The notes: generated by a model from the letters alone, not told the origin. Positions 34,301 to 45,091 are shown, numbered from the stretch's first letter. The stretch: 64,000 bases of DNA from Cupriavidus consociatus (GCF_017814975.1 NZ_JAGIQA010000014.1:161582-225581); one strand, 5' to 3'. Program-made: numbers and translations.

Positions 34301-34669
34301 GTTGTTCCCGCGACCGGCCACGCCATGCGGCGCGCCGGCAAGCACCAGAGAACACCCGTGCGGAGCAGCGCGACCCATGCGCGCCCCGACGGACCCCGAA
34401 AATAATGCTGCTTCCCTTCAAGGCCGGGCCCAGACCCGGCAGCGGCGGTGCGTGGAACCCGCACCTGCCTGCCGTCTTCCCCTCCAACGGCGGATGGACG
34501 GCCACATAATTTGCAACAGAGTGTGACAAGACGCCGGTGGGCCGTCAATCCGGGGCGGCGGCCCCTTGTCGGCGTTCTGTCGTATCGGCGCGACGCGCTG
34601 CCAGTCTGACGGCTTTCTATGAAGCTTCGATGGCGCGCAAGCTGGCGTCGTGCCCGATCGCGGCCAGCG
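34301..34669. other. Non-coding stretch upstream of pilG
   Basis: 369 bases between the rubredoxin stop and the pilG start, with no protein-like frame. It holds a 6-bp GCCGGG/CCCGGC hairpin near 34423-34440 and a short AT-rich patch near 34503-34530 with a minus-strand TTGTCA. I could not assign a confident -10, but the pilG operon promoter probably lies here. Confidence 0.4.
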
Positions 34670-34840
34670 TCAGATGGCCACCATCTCGAAATCTTCCTTG
34701 CGCGCGCCGCACTCCGGGCAGGTCCAGTTGATGGGCACGTCTTCCCACCGGGTCCCCGGGGCGATGCCGTCTTCCGGCGCGCCTGCGGCTTCGTCGTAGA
34801 TCCAGCCGCAGATCAGGCACATCCAAGTCTTGTATTCCAT
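34670..34840 (-). CDS. rubA: Rubredoxin
   Basis: 56-residue iron-only electron carrier. Two CxxC knuckles, CLICGW and CPECGA, and the family core EDGIAPGTRWEDVPINWTCP. Cytoplasmic; may serve alkane or oxidative-stress electron transfer. Start at 34840. Divergent from hemL; upstream of the pilG operon on the same strand but 369 bases away. Confidence 0.95.
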   Translation of the reverse strand: MEYKTWMCLICGWIYDEAAGAPEDGIAPGTRWEDVPINWTCPECGARKEDFEMVAI

Positions 34841-35066
34841 AACAGGCTCTGGCCACTCTCCATTAAAATCCAGCGCAGATGGTACCGAAACCGTGCCGCC
34901 CGCGCCAGCCGGCGACCGCCAGAATCGTGCCAGTTCCGCCGTGTTCGCGCATGTTAGCGCCGGATTGGCAGTCAATTGCCGTGAAATTCCACGGTTTTGC
35001 CTGCATGTCGACGAGACGCCGGCCGCGCCGCCACGTTCCCAGCAGTCCTTGATCCCACTCAACGCC

Positions 35067-36359
<1,293 letters not shown>

Positions 36360-36500
36360 GGCCCCGCCGGCGGGCGAGCGCCGCGCCTTGCCCGCCCGTC
36401 GACTGGCTGTCGCCCGGGCCGTCGCCTGGCAGATAGGCGGTGCGCTACACTTGGGACTCGCTGATCCATGCCCGTCATGCCTAACCTGCGGAGTCCCACG

Positions 36501-37127
36501 ATGCGCGCCTCTTCCTCCCTGTCTTCGTCGATGCGTTCGCCGCTGTGCGTGCTGCGCTGGCTGCTGCTGGCGGCCATGGCCAGCCTGATGAGCGCTTGCG
36601 GCTACAACGACTTCCAGGCCAAGGACGAGGCGGTCAAGGCGGCCTGGGGCGAGGTCATCAACCAGTACCAGCGCCGCGCCGACCTGATCCCCAATCTGGT
36701 CAACACCGTCAAGGGCTACGCCACGCACGAGCGCGAGACGCTCGAAGCGGTGACCAAGGCGCGCGCCGCCGCCACCAGCATCCAGGTCTCGCCCGAGACC
36801 CTGAACGACCCGGAAGCGTTCAAGCGCTTCCAGCAGGCGCAGGGTGAGCTGTCCAGCGCGCTGTCGCGCCTGCTGGCGGTGTCCGAGAACTACCCGCAAC
36901 TGAAGGCCGATGCCTCCTTCCGCGACCTGCAGTCGCAACTGGAAGGCACCGAGAACCGCATCACCGTGGCGCGCCAGCGCTATATCGCCGCGGTGCAGGA
37001 CTTCAACATCCTGGCGCGCAGCTTCCCCACCAACCTGACCGCGATGATCTTCAAGTACCCGGTCAAGCCATCGTTCACGGTGGACAACGAGAAGGCCATC
37101 TCAACGCCTCCGGCGGTCAAGTTCTGA
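36501..37127 (+). CDS. LemA family lipoprotein
   Basis: 208 residues. The start at 36501 has GGAG seven bases upstream. A lipoprotein signal ends in LMSACGYN; then the LemA helical fold (VKAAWGEVINQYQRRADLIPNLVNTVKGYATHERETLEAV and ISVARQRYI-like ITVARQRYIAAVQDFN, FPTNL). LemA proteins are membrane-tethered helical scaffolds of unclear function. Ten bases later starts a TPM-domain gene and then another, the common LemA-TPM operon. Confidence 0.9.
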   Translation: MRASSSLSSSMRSPLCVLRWLLLAAMASLMSACGYNDFQAKDEAVKAAWGEVINQYQRRADLIPNLVNTVKGYATHERETLEAVTKARAAATSIQVSPETLNDPEAFKRFQQAQGELSSALSRLLAVSENYPQLKADASFRDLQSQLEGTENRITVARQRYIAAVQDFNILARSFPTNLTAMIFKYPVKPSFTVDNEKAISTPPAVKF

Positions 37128-37137
37128 GGCAGCGGCC

Positions 37138-38010
37138 ATGGGCCTGACCGTCGGCCGTTCGCAGCAGCCGTCCTTCTGGCGCACCGGCATGGCAGCGCTG
37201 CTGCTGTGGCTGGCGGCATGGCTGTGCCTGCCGGCGCTGGCGGCCGATGGCTTCGTCCCGGTGCCGCCGCTGACCCAGCGCGTCACCGACCTGACCGGCA
37301 CGCTGAGCTCGCAGCAGCGCACCGCGCTGGAAAACGTACTCGCAGAATACGAGCAGCAGCGCGGCAGCCAGATCTTCGTGCTGATGGTGCCGACCACCGA
37401 GCCCGAGCCCATCGACGCCTACAGCATCCGCGTGGCCGATGCCTGGCGCGCCGGGCGCAAGGGCATCGACGACGGCGTGATCGTGCTGATCGCCAAGGAC
37501 AATCCGCCCGGGCTGCGCAAGATGCGGCTCGAGGTCGGCCGCGGCGTGCAGGGGTCGCTGACCGATGCCATGTCCAAGCGCATCCTGCAGGACGTGATGG
37601 CGCCGCACTTCCGCCAGAACGATTTCTACGGGGGGCTGGCGGCCGGCATCTCCGCCATCCAGGCCACCATCGACAAGGAAGGGCTGGCCGGTCCGCAGCC
37701 GCGCAAGGCGCAACAATCCTCCGCGCTGGCCGACTGGCTGCCGGTGCTGTTCCCGCTGGCGATCATCCTGTTTTTCTTTATCGGCGCGATGCGGCGCTCG
37801 CGCGGGCCGCAGATCGTCACCACCCGGCGCGGCCGTGACGTGATCGCCGGCGGCCTGGGCGGATTGGGCGGCTACGGCATGGGGCAGGACTGGGGACGGC
37901 GCGGCGGTGGCTTCGGTGGAGGTTTCGGCGGTGGCGGTGGTGGTGGTGGCGGCTTCAGCGGCGGAGGCGGCGGCGGCTTCGATGGCGGCGGCGCGTCCGG
38001 CAACTGGTGA
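37138..38010 (+). CDS. TPM-domain membrane protein with glycine-rich tail (YgcG-like)
   Basis: 290 residues. Signal peptide (LLLWLAAWLCLPALAADG), then a TPM domain at about 45-180: VTDLTGTLSSQQRTALENVLAEYEQQRGSQIFVLMVPTT and the DDGVIVLIAKDNPP strand. A single membrane helix (WLPVLFPLAIILFFFIGAM) follows, then a basic segment and a cytoplasmic glycine-rich tail from about 245 to the end. TPM domains occur in plants as photosystem II repair phosphatases and in bacteria beside LemA. The tail is encoded by a GGC/GGT tract that could be length-variable. Confidence 0.88.
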   Translation: MGLTVGRSQQPSFWRTGMAALLLWLAAWLCLPALAADGFVPVPPLTQRVTDLTGTLSSQQRTALENVLAEYEQQRGSQIFVLMVPTTEPEPIDAYSIRVADAWRAGRKGIDDGVIVLIAKDNPPGLRKMRLEVGRGVQGSLTDAMSKRILQDVMAPHFRQNDFYGGLAAGISAIQATIDKEGLAGPQPRKAQQSSALADWLPVLFPLAIILFFFIGAMRRSRGPQIVTTRRGRDVIAGGLGGLGGYGMGQDWGRRGGGFGGGFGGGGGGGGGFSGGGGGGFDGGGASGNW

Positions 38011-38027
38011 CACAAGGAGCGATGACC

Positions 38028-38531
38028 ATGCCCCATCTCCGACGTGCCCTGCACCATTTCGCCACCAGCACCGGCTACGCGCGCAGGCACTTCCCGGCCG
38101 AGGCCCAGCAGCAGCTCCATGCGGCCGTGCATGCTGGCGAATCTCGCCATCGCGGCGAAATCCGCGTGGTGATCGAAGCCAGCCTGCCGCTGGGCCACGC
38201 CTGGACCGGCGTGACCCCGCGCGAGCGTGCCCGCTTCCTGTTCGGCGCGCTCGAAGTCTGGAATACCGCCGACCATACCGGCGTGCTGCTCTATATCAAC
38301 CTGGCCGACCACGCCGTCGAGCTGCTGGCCGACCGCGGCATCGACGCCAGCGTGGGTCCGGCGATCTGGCGCGAACTGTGCGACGAACTGGCGCATGGGC
38401 TGAAGCAGGACCTGTCGGTGGCGCCGGTGCTGGTCACGGTGGCGCGCATCCATGAGTTGCTGGTCCACCATTTTCCGTCGGATGGGGGGCATAACCCCAA
38501 CGAGCTGGACGACCGGCCGGTGGTGATCTGA
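38028..38531 (+). CDS. Second TPM-domain protein, cytoplasmic
   Basis: 167 residues from the ATG at 38028, eight bases after AAGGAG; the ATG at 38022 is only two bases from it and a GTG overlaps the previous stop. A TPM domain without signal peptide or membrane anchor: HAGESRHRGEIRVVIEASLP, ERARFLFGALEVWNTADHTGVLLYINLADHAVELLADRGI. It completes the LemA-TPM-TPM operon. Confidence 0.87.
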   Translation: MPHLRRALHHFATSTGYARRHFPAEAQQQLHAAVHAGESRHRGEIRVVIEASLPLGHAWTGVTPRERARFLFGALEVWNTADHTGVLLYINLADHAVELLADRGIDASVGPAIWRELCDELAHGLKQDLSVAPVLVTVARIHELLVHHFPSDGGHNPNELDDRPVVI

Positions 38532-38669
38532 CCGGCTTCCCTGTGGAGCCGTTCACGGGTGAAACATCCTTTTGCCCGATATGGCGCCTAAGGCCAATGA
38601 CGCTACGCTTTGCAGGCAAGCAGACATCACGGCGGGGCGAAGATTCCGCCGGAACGAACGGGGGAAACG

Positions 38670-39335
38670 ATGTCAGATGGCCTGATCCAAAGCGCGCCGG
38701 TTATCTCGGAACCGAAGGTCAATCTTCGGGAAGTACTGCTCGAGGTGCTCTTGAGATGCTCTACCGCGCTGATACTTGGCGCGTTCGCCTATGCCGCGAT
38801 CCGGCAGTGGCTGGCAGATCCGTCACGGATCACGTTGCTGTTGCTGGTGCTTGCGAATTGCCTGACCGTCGGCCTGTCTCTCTTTGCCCGGGTGCCAAAA
38901 AGGCGAGACTGGCACCCACTCACCGTTCTTTGCTCCTTGGGCGGCACGTATTACTTCCTTGGTATTCAGTTGGCCCCAGGGCAGCACCTGGCGCCGGAAC
39001 TTGTTGGCGCCAGCCTGCAAGTCGTGGGCATTGCGTGGCAGATCTACGCAAAACTGTCGTTGCGTTTCTCATTCGGGATACTCCCCGCTAACCGAGGCAT
39101 CGTAACAAACGGCGCCTACCGGTTCGTGCGGCACCCGATCTACCTGGGCTACCTGATCGCGGATATCGGCTTCCTGCTGACCAACTTCGGGCTGCAGAAC
39201 CTGCTGGTCTACACCGGACTGTATGCGCTGCAGGTCGTGCGGATCCACCGGGAAGAGGCGCTGCTGTCCGACGATCCAGAATACCGCCAGTACCGTGAGA
39301 ATGTCCGGTTTCGTGCCGTGCCAGGGATCTATTGA
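38670..39335 (+). CDS. Isoprenylcysteine methyltransferase-like (ICMT/PEMT family) membrane protein
   Basis: 221 residues with five or six membrane helices. The C-terminal half has the family signature RFVRHPIYLGYL and a later EEALLSDDPEYRQYRENVRFR, as in ICMT/PEMT-type SAM-dependent methyltransferases. The substrate in bacteria is mostly unknown; lipids are the usual guess. A GGGGAAACG ribosome site precedes the ATG at 38670. It stands alone, downstream of the TPM operon by 138 bases. Confidence 0.8.
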   Translation: MSDGLIQSAPVISEPKVNLREVLLEVLLRCSTALILGAFAYAAIRQWLADPSRITLLLLVLANCLTVGLSLFARVPKRRDWHPLTVLCSLGGTYYFLGIQLAPGQHLAPELVGASLQVVGIAWQIYAKLSLRFSFGILPANRGIVTNGAYRFVRHPIYLGYLIADIGFLLTNFGLQNLLVYTGLYALQVVRIHREEALLSDDPEYRQYRENVRFRAVPGIY

Positions 39336-39359
39336 GCAGTGTGCCTGCCCGCAAGGATT

Positions 39360-40643
39360 TCAGCGGGCGTCGGCAACAGCCGGCCTCCGACGCGCGCCCA
39401 TCAGATACCACACCGCTGCCAGCACCTGCAACACTATCAGCCCGCCCCACGCCGCCATGTGCGCCGCCTTTGGATAGTGGCCACCGCTGGACGGGAACAG
39501 GTCCAGCACAAACCCCACCCCGACCTGGCACGCAAAGGTAGCCAGGAACACCGTCAGCGTCAGCGCCGTGGTGGCCCGCCCGATCAGCGCGTCGGGAAAG
39601 CTGCGCGCCAGCACCGCATAAGTCAGGATGCCGCTGGAGCCGAACACGCCGTAAGCCGCCCACAGCAGCACCGGCGGCAGCGGCACCTGCGCCATCAGCA
39701 GCGCCTGCACCACGATAAAGCCGGTCATGCCAATGCCGGCAAAGGCATAAAGGCTGACGCCGATGCGCTCCAGGTGGCGCGCCGCCCAACCCGAACCGAC
39801 GCAACCCGCCATCATCGCAAGGCCGATCACCGAGACCAGCCGCGCACTGGTGGCAGGATCGAAGCCGGGCACATCGCGCAGGAAGGCACCGACCCACAGC
39901 GTCTGCACCGCCAGGAACACGCCCTGGTTCAGCAGCGTCAGCGGCACCACGCGCCAGAAACGCTCGCTGCCCAGAATCTGGCGCGTGCCGCGCAATTGCT
40001 CGCGCAGGCTTTCCTTGCCGGCACGCGGCTTGTCGGGCACGCCGAACCACAGCAGCGCCGCCATCGCCAGCGACACAGCCGCCAGCCCGGCGCTGACCAT
40101 GCGCCAGTCCGCCAGCGACAGCAGCCACGACAGCGGGGTGCCGACCAGCACCGCGCCGAACCCGCCGATCGCCATCACCACGCCATTGAGCAACGGCATG
40201 CGCGACAGCGGGAACCACATCGACAGCGCCTGGATCGCGGCGCCAAGGCACACGGATACGCCCACGCCGATCAGCAGCCGGCCGGCGGCCAGCCCGGCCA
40301 TGCCCGGCGCCAGCGCGAACACCAGCGAGCCGGCAACCGCGACCAGCAGCATCGCCGCCTCGGTGCGGCGCGGGCCATAGCGGTCCAGCAGGATGCCGGC
40401 GGGCAGCTGGGCACAGGCAAAGCCAAGGAAATAGAAGCTGGTGAGCAAACCCAGGTCGCCGGCATTGAGCCCCAGTTCGCGTGTCAGGTGCGGCGCGAAG
40501 CCCAGGTTGACACCGCGGAATACATAGGAAACCAGGAAGCCGAGCGAGAACACGGCCAGCACGCGCCAGCGGACGGCGGTTTGCTGCGTCGGCGCGGGGG
40601 CGGAAGACAAGGCAGAAGGAGTGGTAGTCGTCATGGCCAGCAT
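39360..40643 (-). CDS. MFS transporter (CynX/NNP-like or sugar-phosphate type)
   Basis: 427 residues, twelve helices. Starts with WRVLAVFSLGFLVSYVFRGVNLGFAPHLTRELGLNAGDLGLLTSFYFLGFACAQLPAGILLDRYGPRR, including the MFS loop motif. ATGs at 40655, 40643 and 40634 are all in frame; 40643 is preferred because GGGGACG lies six bases before it. Divergent from a LysR regulator gene with about 70 bases between starts, so the regulator probably controls this exporter or importer. Substrate unknown. Confidence 0.88.
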   Translation of the reverse strand: MLAMTTTTPSALSSAPAPTQQTAVRWRVLAVFSLGFLVSYVFRGVNLGFAPHLTRELGLNAGDLGLLTSFYFLGFACAQLPAGILLDRYGPRRTEAAMLLVAVAGSLVFALAPGMAGLAAGRLLIGVGVSVCLGAAIQALSMWFPLSRMPLLNGVVMAIGGFGAVLVGTPLSWLLSLADWRMVSAGLAAVSLAMAALLWFGVPDKPRAGKESLREQLRGTRQILGSERFWRVVPLTLLNQGVFLAVQTLWVGAFLRDVPGFDPATSARLVSVIGLAMMAGCVGSGWAARHLERIGVSLYAFAGIGMTGFIVVQALLMAQVPLPPVLLWAAYGVFGSSGILTYAVLARSFPDALIGRATTALTLTVFLATFACQVGVGFVLDLFPSSGGHYPKAAHMAAWGGLIVLQVLAAVWYLMGARRRPAVADAR

Positions 40644-40712
40644 TGTCGTCCCCATTCCGGTGCAAGGCCAACGAAACATAGCCGCGGCAATTGTGAGTAG
40701 AATTTGACGGCC

Positions 40713-41681
40713 ATGGCCAACTCCCCCGGCAAACCCGCCGATCGCCCCCTCCATTTGCCGCCGCTGCAAGCGCTGCGTGCGCTGGAGGCCGCCACGCGCC
40801 ACCGCAGCTTCTCGCGCGCGGCCGAGGAGCTGGCGCTTACGCACAGCGCCATCAGCCATCATATCCGCGGGCTGGAATCCAGCCTGGGCACCAAGCTGTT
40901 CCAGCGCACCGGCAGCCAGATGACGCCGACCAGCGCGGGCGCCCGGCTGGCCGAACAGTTGCGCGCCGCGCTCGACGGCATCGAAAGTGCGCTGCGCGAG
41001 GCCGGCAGCAGCGGCGCGCCGCCGGTGGTGCGGCTGCAGGTCAGCGTGATGGAGGACCTTGCCAATGCCTGGCTGATCCGGCGGCTGCCAAGCCTGCATG
41101 CGCAGGTGCCGTCGCTGGACCTGCATTTGCGGCTGCACGCCGAGATCAGCCCGCCCGACCCGTACAGCGTCGACATCGGCATCTGGCACCAGCGCGTGGA
41201 CCTGCCCGGCTTCGAGTGCCACAACCTGATCGAGGACCACGTCATCGCCGTGGCCAGCCCGGCGCTGCTGGCGCGCTACCCCGGCTTCACGCTGGCCGAC
41301 GTGCCGCGCCTGCCGATGCTGCGCTTTGCGCTGCGCCCGTGGCGGGACTGGCTGGAAGCCGCCGGCCTGCCGGGCGACGAGCCCGAGCGCGGCCCGATCT
41401 TCCAGGATGCGGGGCTGATGCTGCAGTCGGCCGTGGCCGGCCTGGGCCTTGCCACCGCGCGCGCGCAGCTGGCGCACGATTACCTGTCGAGCGGCCAGCT
41501 GGTGCAGATCGGCTCGACCCGGATCCCGTCCAGCCTGCACTACTGGGTCACATGGCGCGAAGGCAACCCGCGGGAAAAGGCCATCCACGCCTTCCACGCC
41601 TGGCTGCAGGCGCAGGTGCGCGGCGAGGCCACGCAAACGCCTCCCACCGCTGGCGGGCAACAACTGCAGTTTCATTCATGA
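40713..41681 (+). CDS. LysR-family transcriptional regulator (GcvA-like)
   Basis: 322 residues. N-terminal winged helix RALEAATRHRSFSRAAEELALTHSAISHHIRGLESSLGTKLFQR, then a two-lobed effector domain. The GcvA-like DPYSVDIGIWHQ and FQDAGLMLQSAVAGLGLA are present. Divergent from the MFS gene, whose expression it probably governs. The start at 40713 is an ATG; a TTG nine bases upstream is unlikely. Confidence 0.92.
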   Translation: MANSPGKPADRPLHLPPLQALRALEAATRHRSFSRAAEELALTHSAISHHIRGLESSLGTKLFQRTGSQMTPTSAGARLAEQLRAALDGIESALREAGSSGAPPVVRLQVSVMEDLANAWLIRRLPSLHAQVPSLDLHLRLHAEISPPDPYSVDIGIWHQRVDLPGFECHNLIEDHVIAVASPALLARYPGFTLADVPRLPMLRFALRPWRDWLEAAGLPGDEPERGPIFQDAGLMLQSAVAGLGLATARAQLAHDYLSSGQLVQIGSTRIPSSLHYWVTWREGNPREKAIHAFHAWLQAQVRGEATQTPPTAGGQQLQFHS

Positions 41682-42949
41682 AATTGTTTCGTACGCCGAT
41701 GTTGGCAATACGAATCATTTTCGGTAACGCCTGACAATTCAACGGCTGGCGAGCGATCCTGGCGCCGGCCCTGGGTCTCTGGTCGCGTCCTTCGCCCAGG
41801 TCGGCAACTGTCCCAAGTTTCAGCGATGCAACCGTTTCGCTGGCCATGCCAGCGCGCATGGATCGCCCGCGCTACTCATCCAAAATGATGAGGCGGGCAA
41901 GGCCGCCTCATGCGCGAAACCATGCCGATGCCTGTCAACGTCCGTCGTACAAGCCTTCTACCGTGGGTACGCTCTACCGCGAAGCGCTAAAAGGCTGATA
42001 CAGCCAATCTCCGGCAAGCCTGCGCAACCCGCAAACCGGCCATGCCGGTGTAAAGGAAATGCAACTCCCTCGAGCGGGTTATCGCGTGCTGCATCGGAGC
42101 CATGGCGCCCGAGCGTTTGAATTAGCGCCTCCCCTCTTTCGGATGGCCGCGGATTCACGCAAGTAAGGCATTCGACACACTAAACCGTAAAGATGTGGCG
42201 TATTCCCGGCACAGTCATCCTCGCGTATGTTGCAATGCAGCATGAAAGCCCCATGCGATGTATCAGAATCGGAACGCTTTTTTGCAGCACTGCGACGTCC
42301 GGAACGCTCGATTTTGGCAACTTTACTTTCGAATCAATGACTTGCCTCCCACTGGCACGTTCGTCGCACTTATGTCCCCGCGAACAGAAGCCCGACACAG
42401 GGGAAGTCTGAAACGGAAGCGGCAAACATACTGGCATGCGTTCGCCGAAGGTCAGTTTCAGATCGACTCTCGCATCCCAGGGTGGGCGTCGGGCTGGTGC
42501 TGTAAGCGTCGGGCCACGCGGCAGGAACTGGCCCGCACCGGCGGGTCGTTGCAGCGGCCGCCGACAAGATTAGAGGAGGTCTTTCGGGACACGGGCCGCG
42601 CGCTTGCGCGTGGCCCGTGCAACCTGGAAGAACCCTGCCAGCCCGGACCACCGGGCGGCGAAACGGGGATCGCGGACGCACGGCTTGCCGGCGCGTCTGA
42701 AGAATGGGGTGCTGACCGGCCTGCCATGCAGGCGCGGCGAAATACCGCTGCCGCGACCGATGCCATCGACATTGGCGCGGCAGCGGCGAATCGCAGCGCA
42801 GCGGCGGGACGGCAAGAGCAGAGTTCGGGGAGGACGCCAGCGACGCATCCATGATGCATCGACGGCGCAGGCTTCAGGGCCACCGAGTCCGGTGCGTGGC
42901 ATCCGCCGCGTCCGGCTTCGTCAGATAAAAAGAAATCCGGGGAAATCGT
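41682..42949. other. Long non-coding region between the LysR gene and the sigma-54 regulator
   Basis: About 1.27 kb with no frame that looks like a protein on either strand; only short open frames with poor composition. It contains a 9-bp stem ATGAGGCGG/CCGCCTCAT (41888-41911), possibly the LysR terminator although it lacks a T-run, and a small ACCGGC/GCCGGT hairpin (42035-42049). Base composition falls around 42180-42420 compared with the rest of the window, which may mark decayed or transferred DNA. The promoter of the downstream regulator should lie in its last few hundred bases. Confidence 0.5.
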
Positions 42950-44326
42950 ATGAGCGCGTATGCCAACCGCCCGCTGCTGTATCTTTCGCAGCATCACGAC
43001 GCCATGCTGTGCAGGGTCCTGTCGCAACGGGGCTGGAAGATCAGCTTTGCGTCGAGCCTGCAGGAACTGCTCGCGCTCGCCCACAGCGCCCAGCCGGCCG
43101 CCGCGCTACTCGACGTGCACAGCGGCTTCAGCGATGCCGAGCTGGAATCGTTCGAACCCTGGCTGGCCCAGCCGCAATTCGGCTGGATCGGCATCGTCGC
43201 CAGCCGCGAAGCGCTGAGCGAAGCGGCACGCCGCCTGCTCGGCCTCTACTTCGTCGACTACTACACCTCCCCTTTTGAGTCCGCCGACCTGGCCCACTCG
43301 CTTGGCCACGCGCACGGCATGGCGCAGATGCGGCCCGCCGTACAGCGCGCCGCGGCCAGTTCGCGCCCAGACGGCATGATCGGCACCTGCGCCGCCATGC
43401 AGACGCTGTTCCGCGGCATCGAGAAGGTCTCGCGCTGGGACACCCCCGTACTGATCTCGGGCGAGTCCGGCACCGGCAAGGAACTCGCCGCTCAGGCCAT
43501 CCACCGTGCCAGCGAACGCGCGCAAAAACCCTTCGTCGCCGTCAACTGCGCCGCCATCCCGCCCACGCTGCTGATGTCCGAACTGTTCGGCTACGAGCGC
43601 GGCGCGTTTACCGGCGCCACCAAGCGCAAGCCGGGGCGCATCGAGATGGCACAGGGCGGCACGCTGTTCCTCGATGAAATCGGCGACATGCCGCTGGAAA
43701 GCCAGACCAGCCTGCTGCGCTTCCTGGAGACCGGCCGCATCGAGCGCCTCGGCGGCACCGAATCGATCGAAGTCAACGTGCGCATCATCTCGGCGACCCA
43801 CGTCGACCTCGACGCTGCCATCGCCGCCGAACGCTTCCGCGGCGACCTCTACCACCGCCTGTGCGTGCTGCGCGTACGCCAGCCGCCGCTGCGCGAACGC
43901 GGCAGCGACATCATGCTGATCGCCGAGCACGTGCTCGAAAGCGTGCGCAAGCAGTCGCCGGCCCGCATCCGCGGCTTCTCGCCGACCGCCCTGCGCGCGA
44001 TCCAGCAGCACAACTGGCCAGGCAACGTGCGCGAGCTGATCAACCGCATCCGCCATGCGGCGGCGATGTGCGAGGGAGGGGTAATCCAGCCGGCGGACCT
44101 GGAGCTGGCAACGCCTGTGGAAGAACGGCCCAAGACGCTGTCAGCGATCCGCGAGGAAGCTGAGCAGCATGCGATTGTGGAGGCGCTGCAACGCAACCAT
44201 GAGCGATTAATAGATGTCGCGGCGGAACTGGGGATCTCGCGGGTGACGTTGTTCAGGTTGATGCGGGATTATAAGCTGCAGGTGAAGAAGGGGGATATGG
44301 GGATGGTGTGCGTGCAGGGCTCATGA
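42950..44326 (+). CDS. Sigma-54-dependent regulator, VpsR-like
   Basis: 458 residues. Residues 1-130 are a receiver-like domain with an aspartate at 55 (ALLDVHSGF) in the phospho-acceptor position. Serine 107 (YYTSPF) stands where receivers have lysine, so normal phosphotransfer is doubtful. The AAA+ domain has Walker A GESGTGKE at 171-178 and an intact GAFTGA at 218-223, so it can contact sigma-54. The Fis-type HTH at the end reads LIDVAAELGISRVTLFRLMRDY. The N-terminal type matches VpsR, a c-di-GMP-responsive biofilm regulator. GGGGAAATC lies before the ATG. Its position between glycan and Tad genes suggests control of surface structures. Confidence 0.85.
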   Translation: MSAYANRPLLYLSQHHDAMLCRVLSQRGWKISFASSLQELLALAHSAQPAAALLDVHSGFSDAELESFEPWLAQPQFGWIGIVASREALSEAARRLLGLYFVDYYTSPFESADLAHSLGHAHGMAQMRPAVQRAAASSRPDGMIGTCAAMQTLFRGIEKVSRWDTPVLISGESGTGKELAAQAIHRASERAQKPFVAVNCAAIPPTLLMSELFGYERGAFTGATKRKPGRIEMAQGGTLFLDEIGDMPLESQTSLLRFLETGRIERLGGTESIEVNVRIISATHVDLDAAIAAERFRGDLYHRLCVLRVRQPPLRERGSDIMLIAEHVLESVRKQSPARIRGFSPTALRAIQQHNWPGNVRELINRIRHAAAMCEGGVIQPADLELATPVEERPKTLSAIREEAEQHAIVEALQRNHERLIDVAAELGISRVTLFRLMRDYKLQVKKGDMGMVCVQGS

Positions 44327-44350
44327 CCTTGCTTGCTGAGGAATTGACCT

Positions 44351-45091
44351 ATGTCTCCAGATGCCTATCTCGAAATGGCCGCCACGGAAGCCAGCCACTG
44401 GTGGTTCCGTGGGCGGCGCGACATCCTCACCACCGTCCTGGCCGGCATGGCGCTGCCGCACAACGCAGCCATCCTGGAGATCGGGGCCGGCACCGGCGGC
44501 AACCTTGCCATGCTCGCGCAATTCGGCAACGTCAGCGCCGTGGAAATGGATGCCACGGCCCTGCGGCTGGCGCGCACCAAGACCCAGGGCGCCTTTGACT
44601 TACGCAACGGCCGGTGCCCCGACGACATGCCGTTTCCGGATCACGGCTTTGACCTTGTCTGCATGCTCGACTGCCTGGAACATATTGCGGACGATGCCGG
44701 CTCGCTCGACTGTGCAGCAAAGCTGCTGAAGCCAGGCGGTGCGGTGCTCATCACCGTTCCAGCCTATCAGTGGTTATGGAGCGCCCACGACGTTTTCCTT
44801 CATCACCAGCGTCGCTACTGCCAGCGCTCTTTGCGTGCACTGGCCACGCGCTGCGGCATGCGCGTAGATAAAATGTCCTACTTCAATACACTGCTGTTTC
44901 CGCTTGCCGTAGCTGCCCGAATCGGCGACCGGCTGAGCGGCAACCGGAAGGCAACGGGAGCCGGCCTCCCTCCCCGGCCGATCAATCATGCATTGCACCG
45001 CATGCTAAGCACTGAACGCCACTGGCTTGCGCGCGCATCCTTGCCATTCGGTATTTCGCTGATGGCCGTCCTGCGTGCATCGCGAACGTGA
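44351..45091 (+). CDS. Class I SAM-dependent methyltransferase
   Basis: 246 residues. SAM-binding motif I ILEIGAGTGGNLAML, the acidic end of strand 2 in VSAVEMDATAL, and FDLVCMLDCLEHIADD. The N-terminal EASHWWFRGRRDIL is typical of methyltransferases found with glycosyltransferases in polysaccharide loci. Its stop overlaps the GtrA start (GTGA), so the two are coupled. Substrate unknown, probably a lipid-linked sugar or glycan. Confidence 0.87.
   Translation: MSPDAYLEMAATEASHWWFRGRRDILTTVLAGMALPHNAAILEIGAGTGGNLAMLAQFGNVSAVEMDATALRLARTKTQGAFDLRNGRCPDDMPFPDHGFDLVCMLDCLEHIADDAGSLDCAAKLLKPGGAVLITVPAYQWLWSAHDVFLHHQRRYCQRSLRALATRCGMRVDKMSYFNTLLFPLAVAARIGDRLSGNRKATGAGLPPRPINHALHRMLSTERHWLARASLPFGISLMAVLRASRT

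Noticed and set aside
34503..34530. TTGTCA with an AT-rich patch as promoter of pilG
   Set aside because: The possible -10 sequences are only 13-15 bases away and match poorly.
37907..38005. GGC/GGT tract considered as a tandem repeat locus
   Set aside because: It encodes the Gly-rich tail of a TPM protein, common in this family, so it is part of the gene.
42193..42854. Several 60-200 codon frames in the non-coding stretch before the VpsR-like gene
   Set aside because: No ribosome sites, overlapping on both strands, no recognisable domain.
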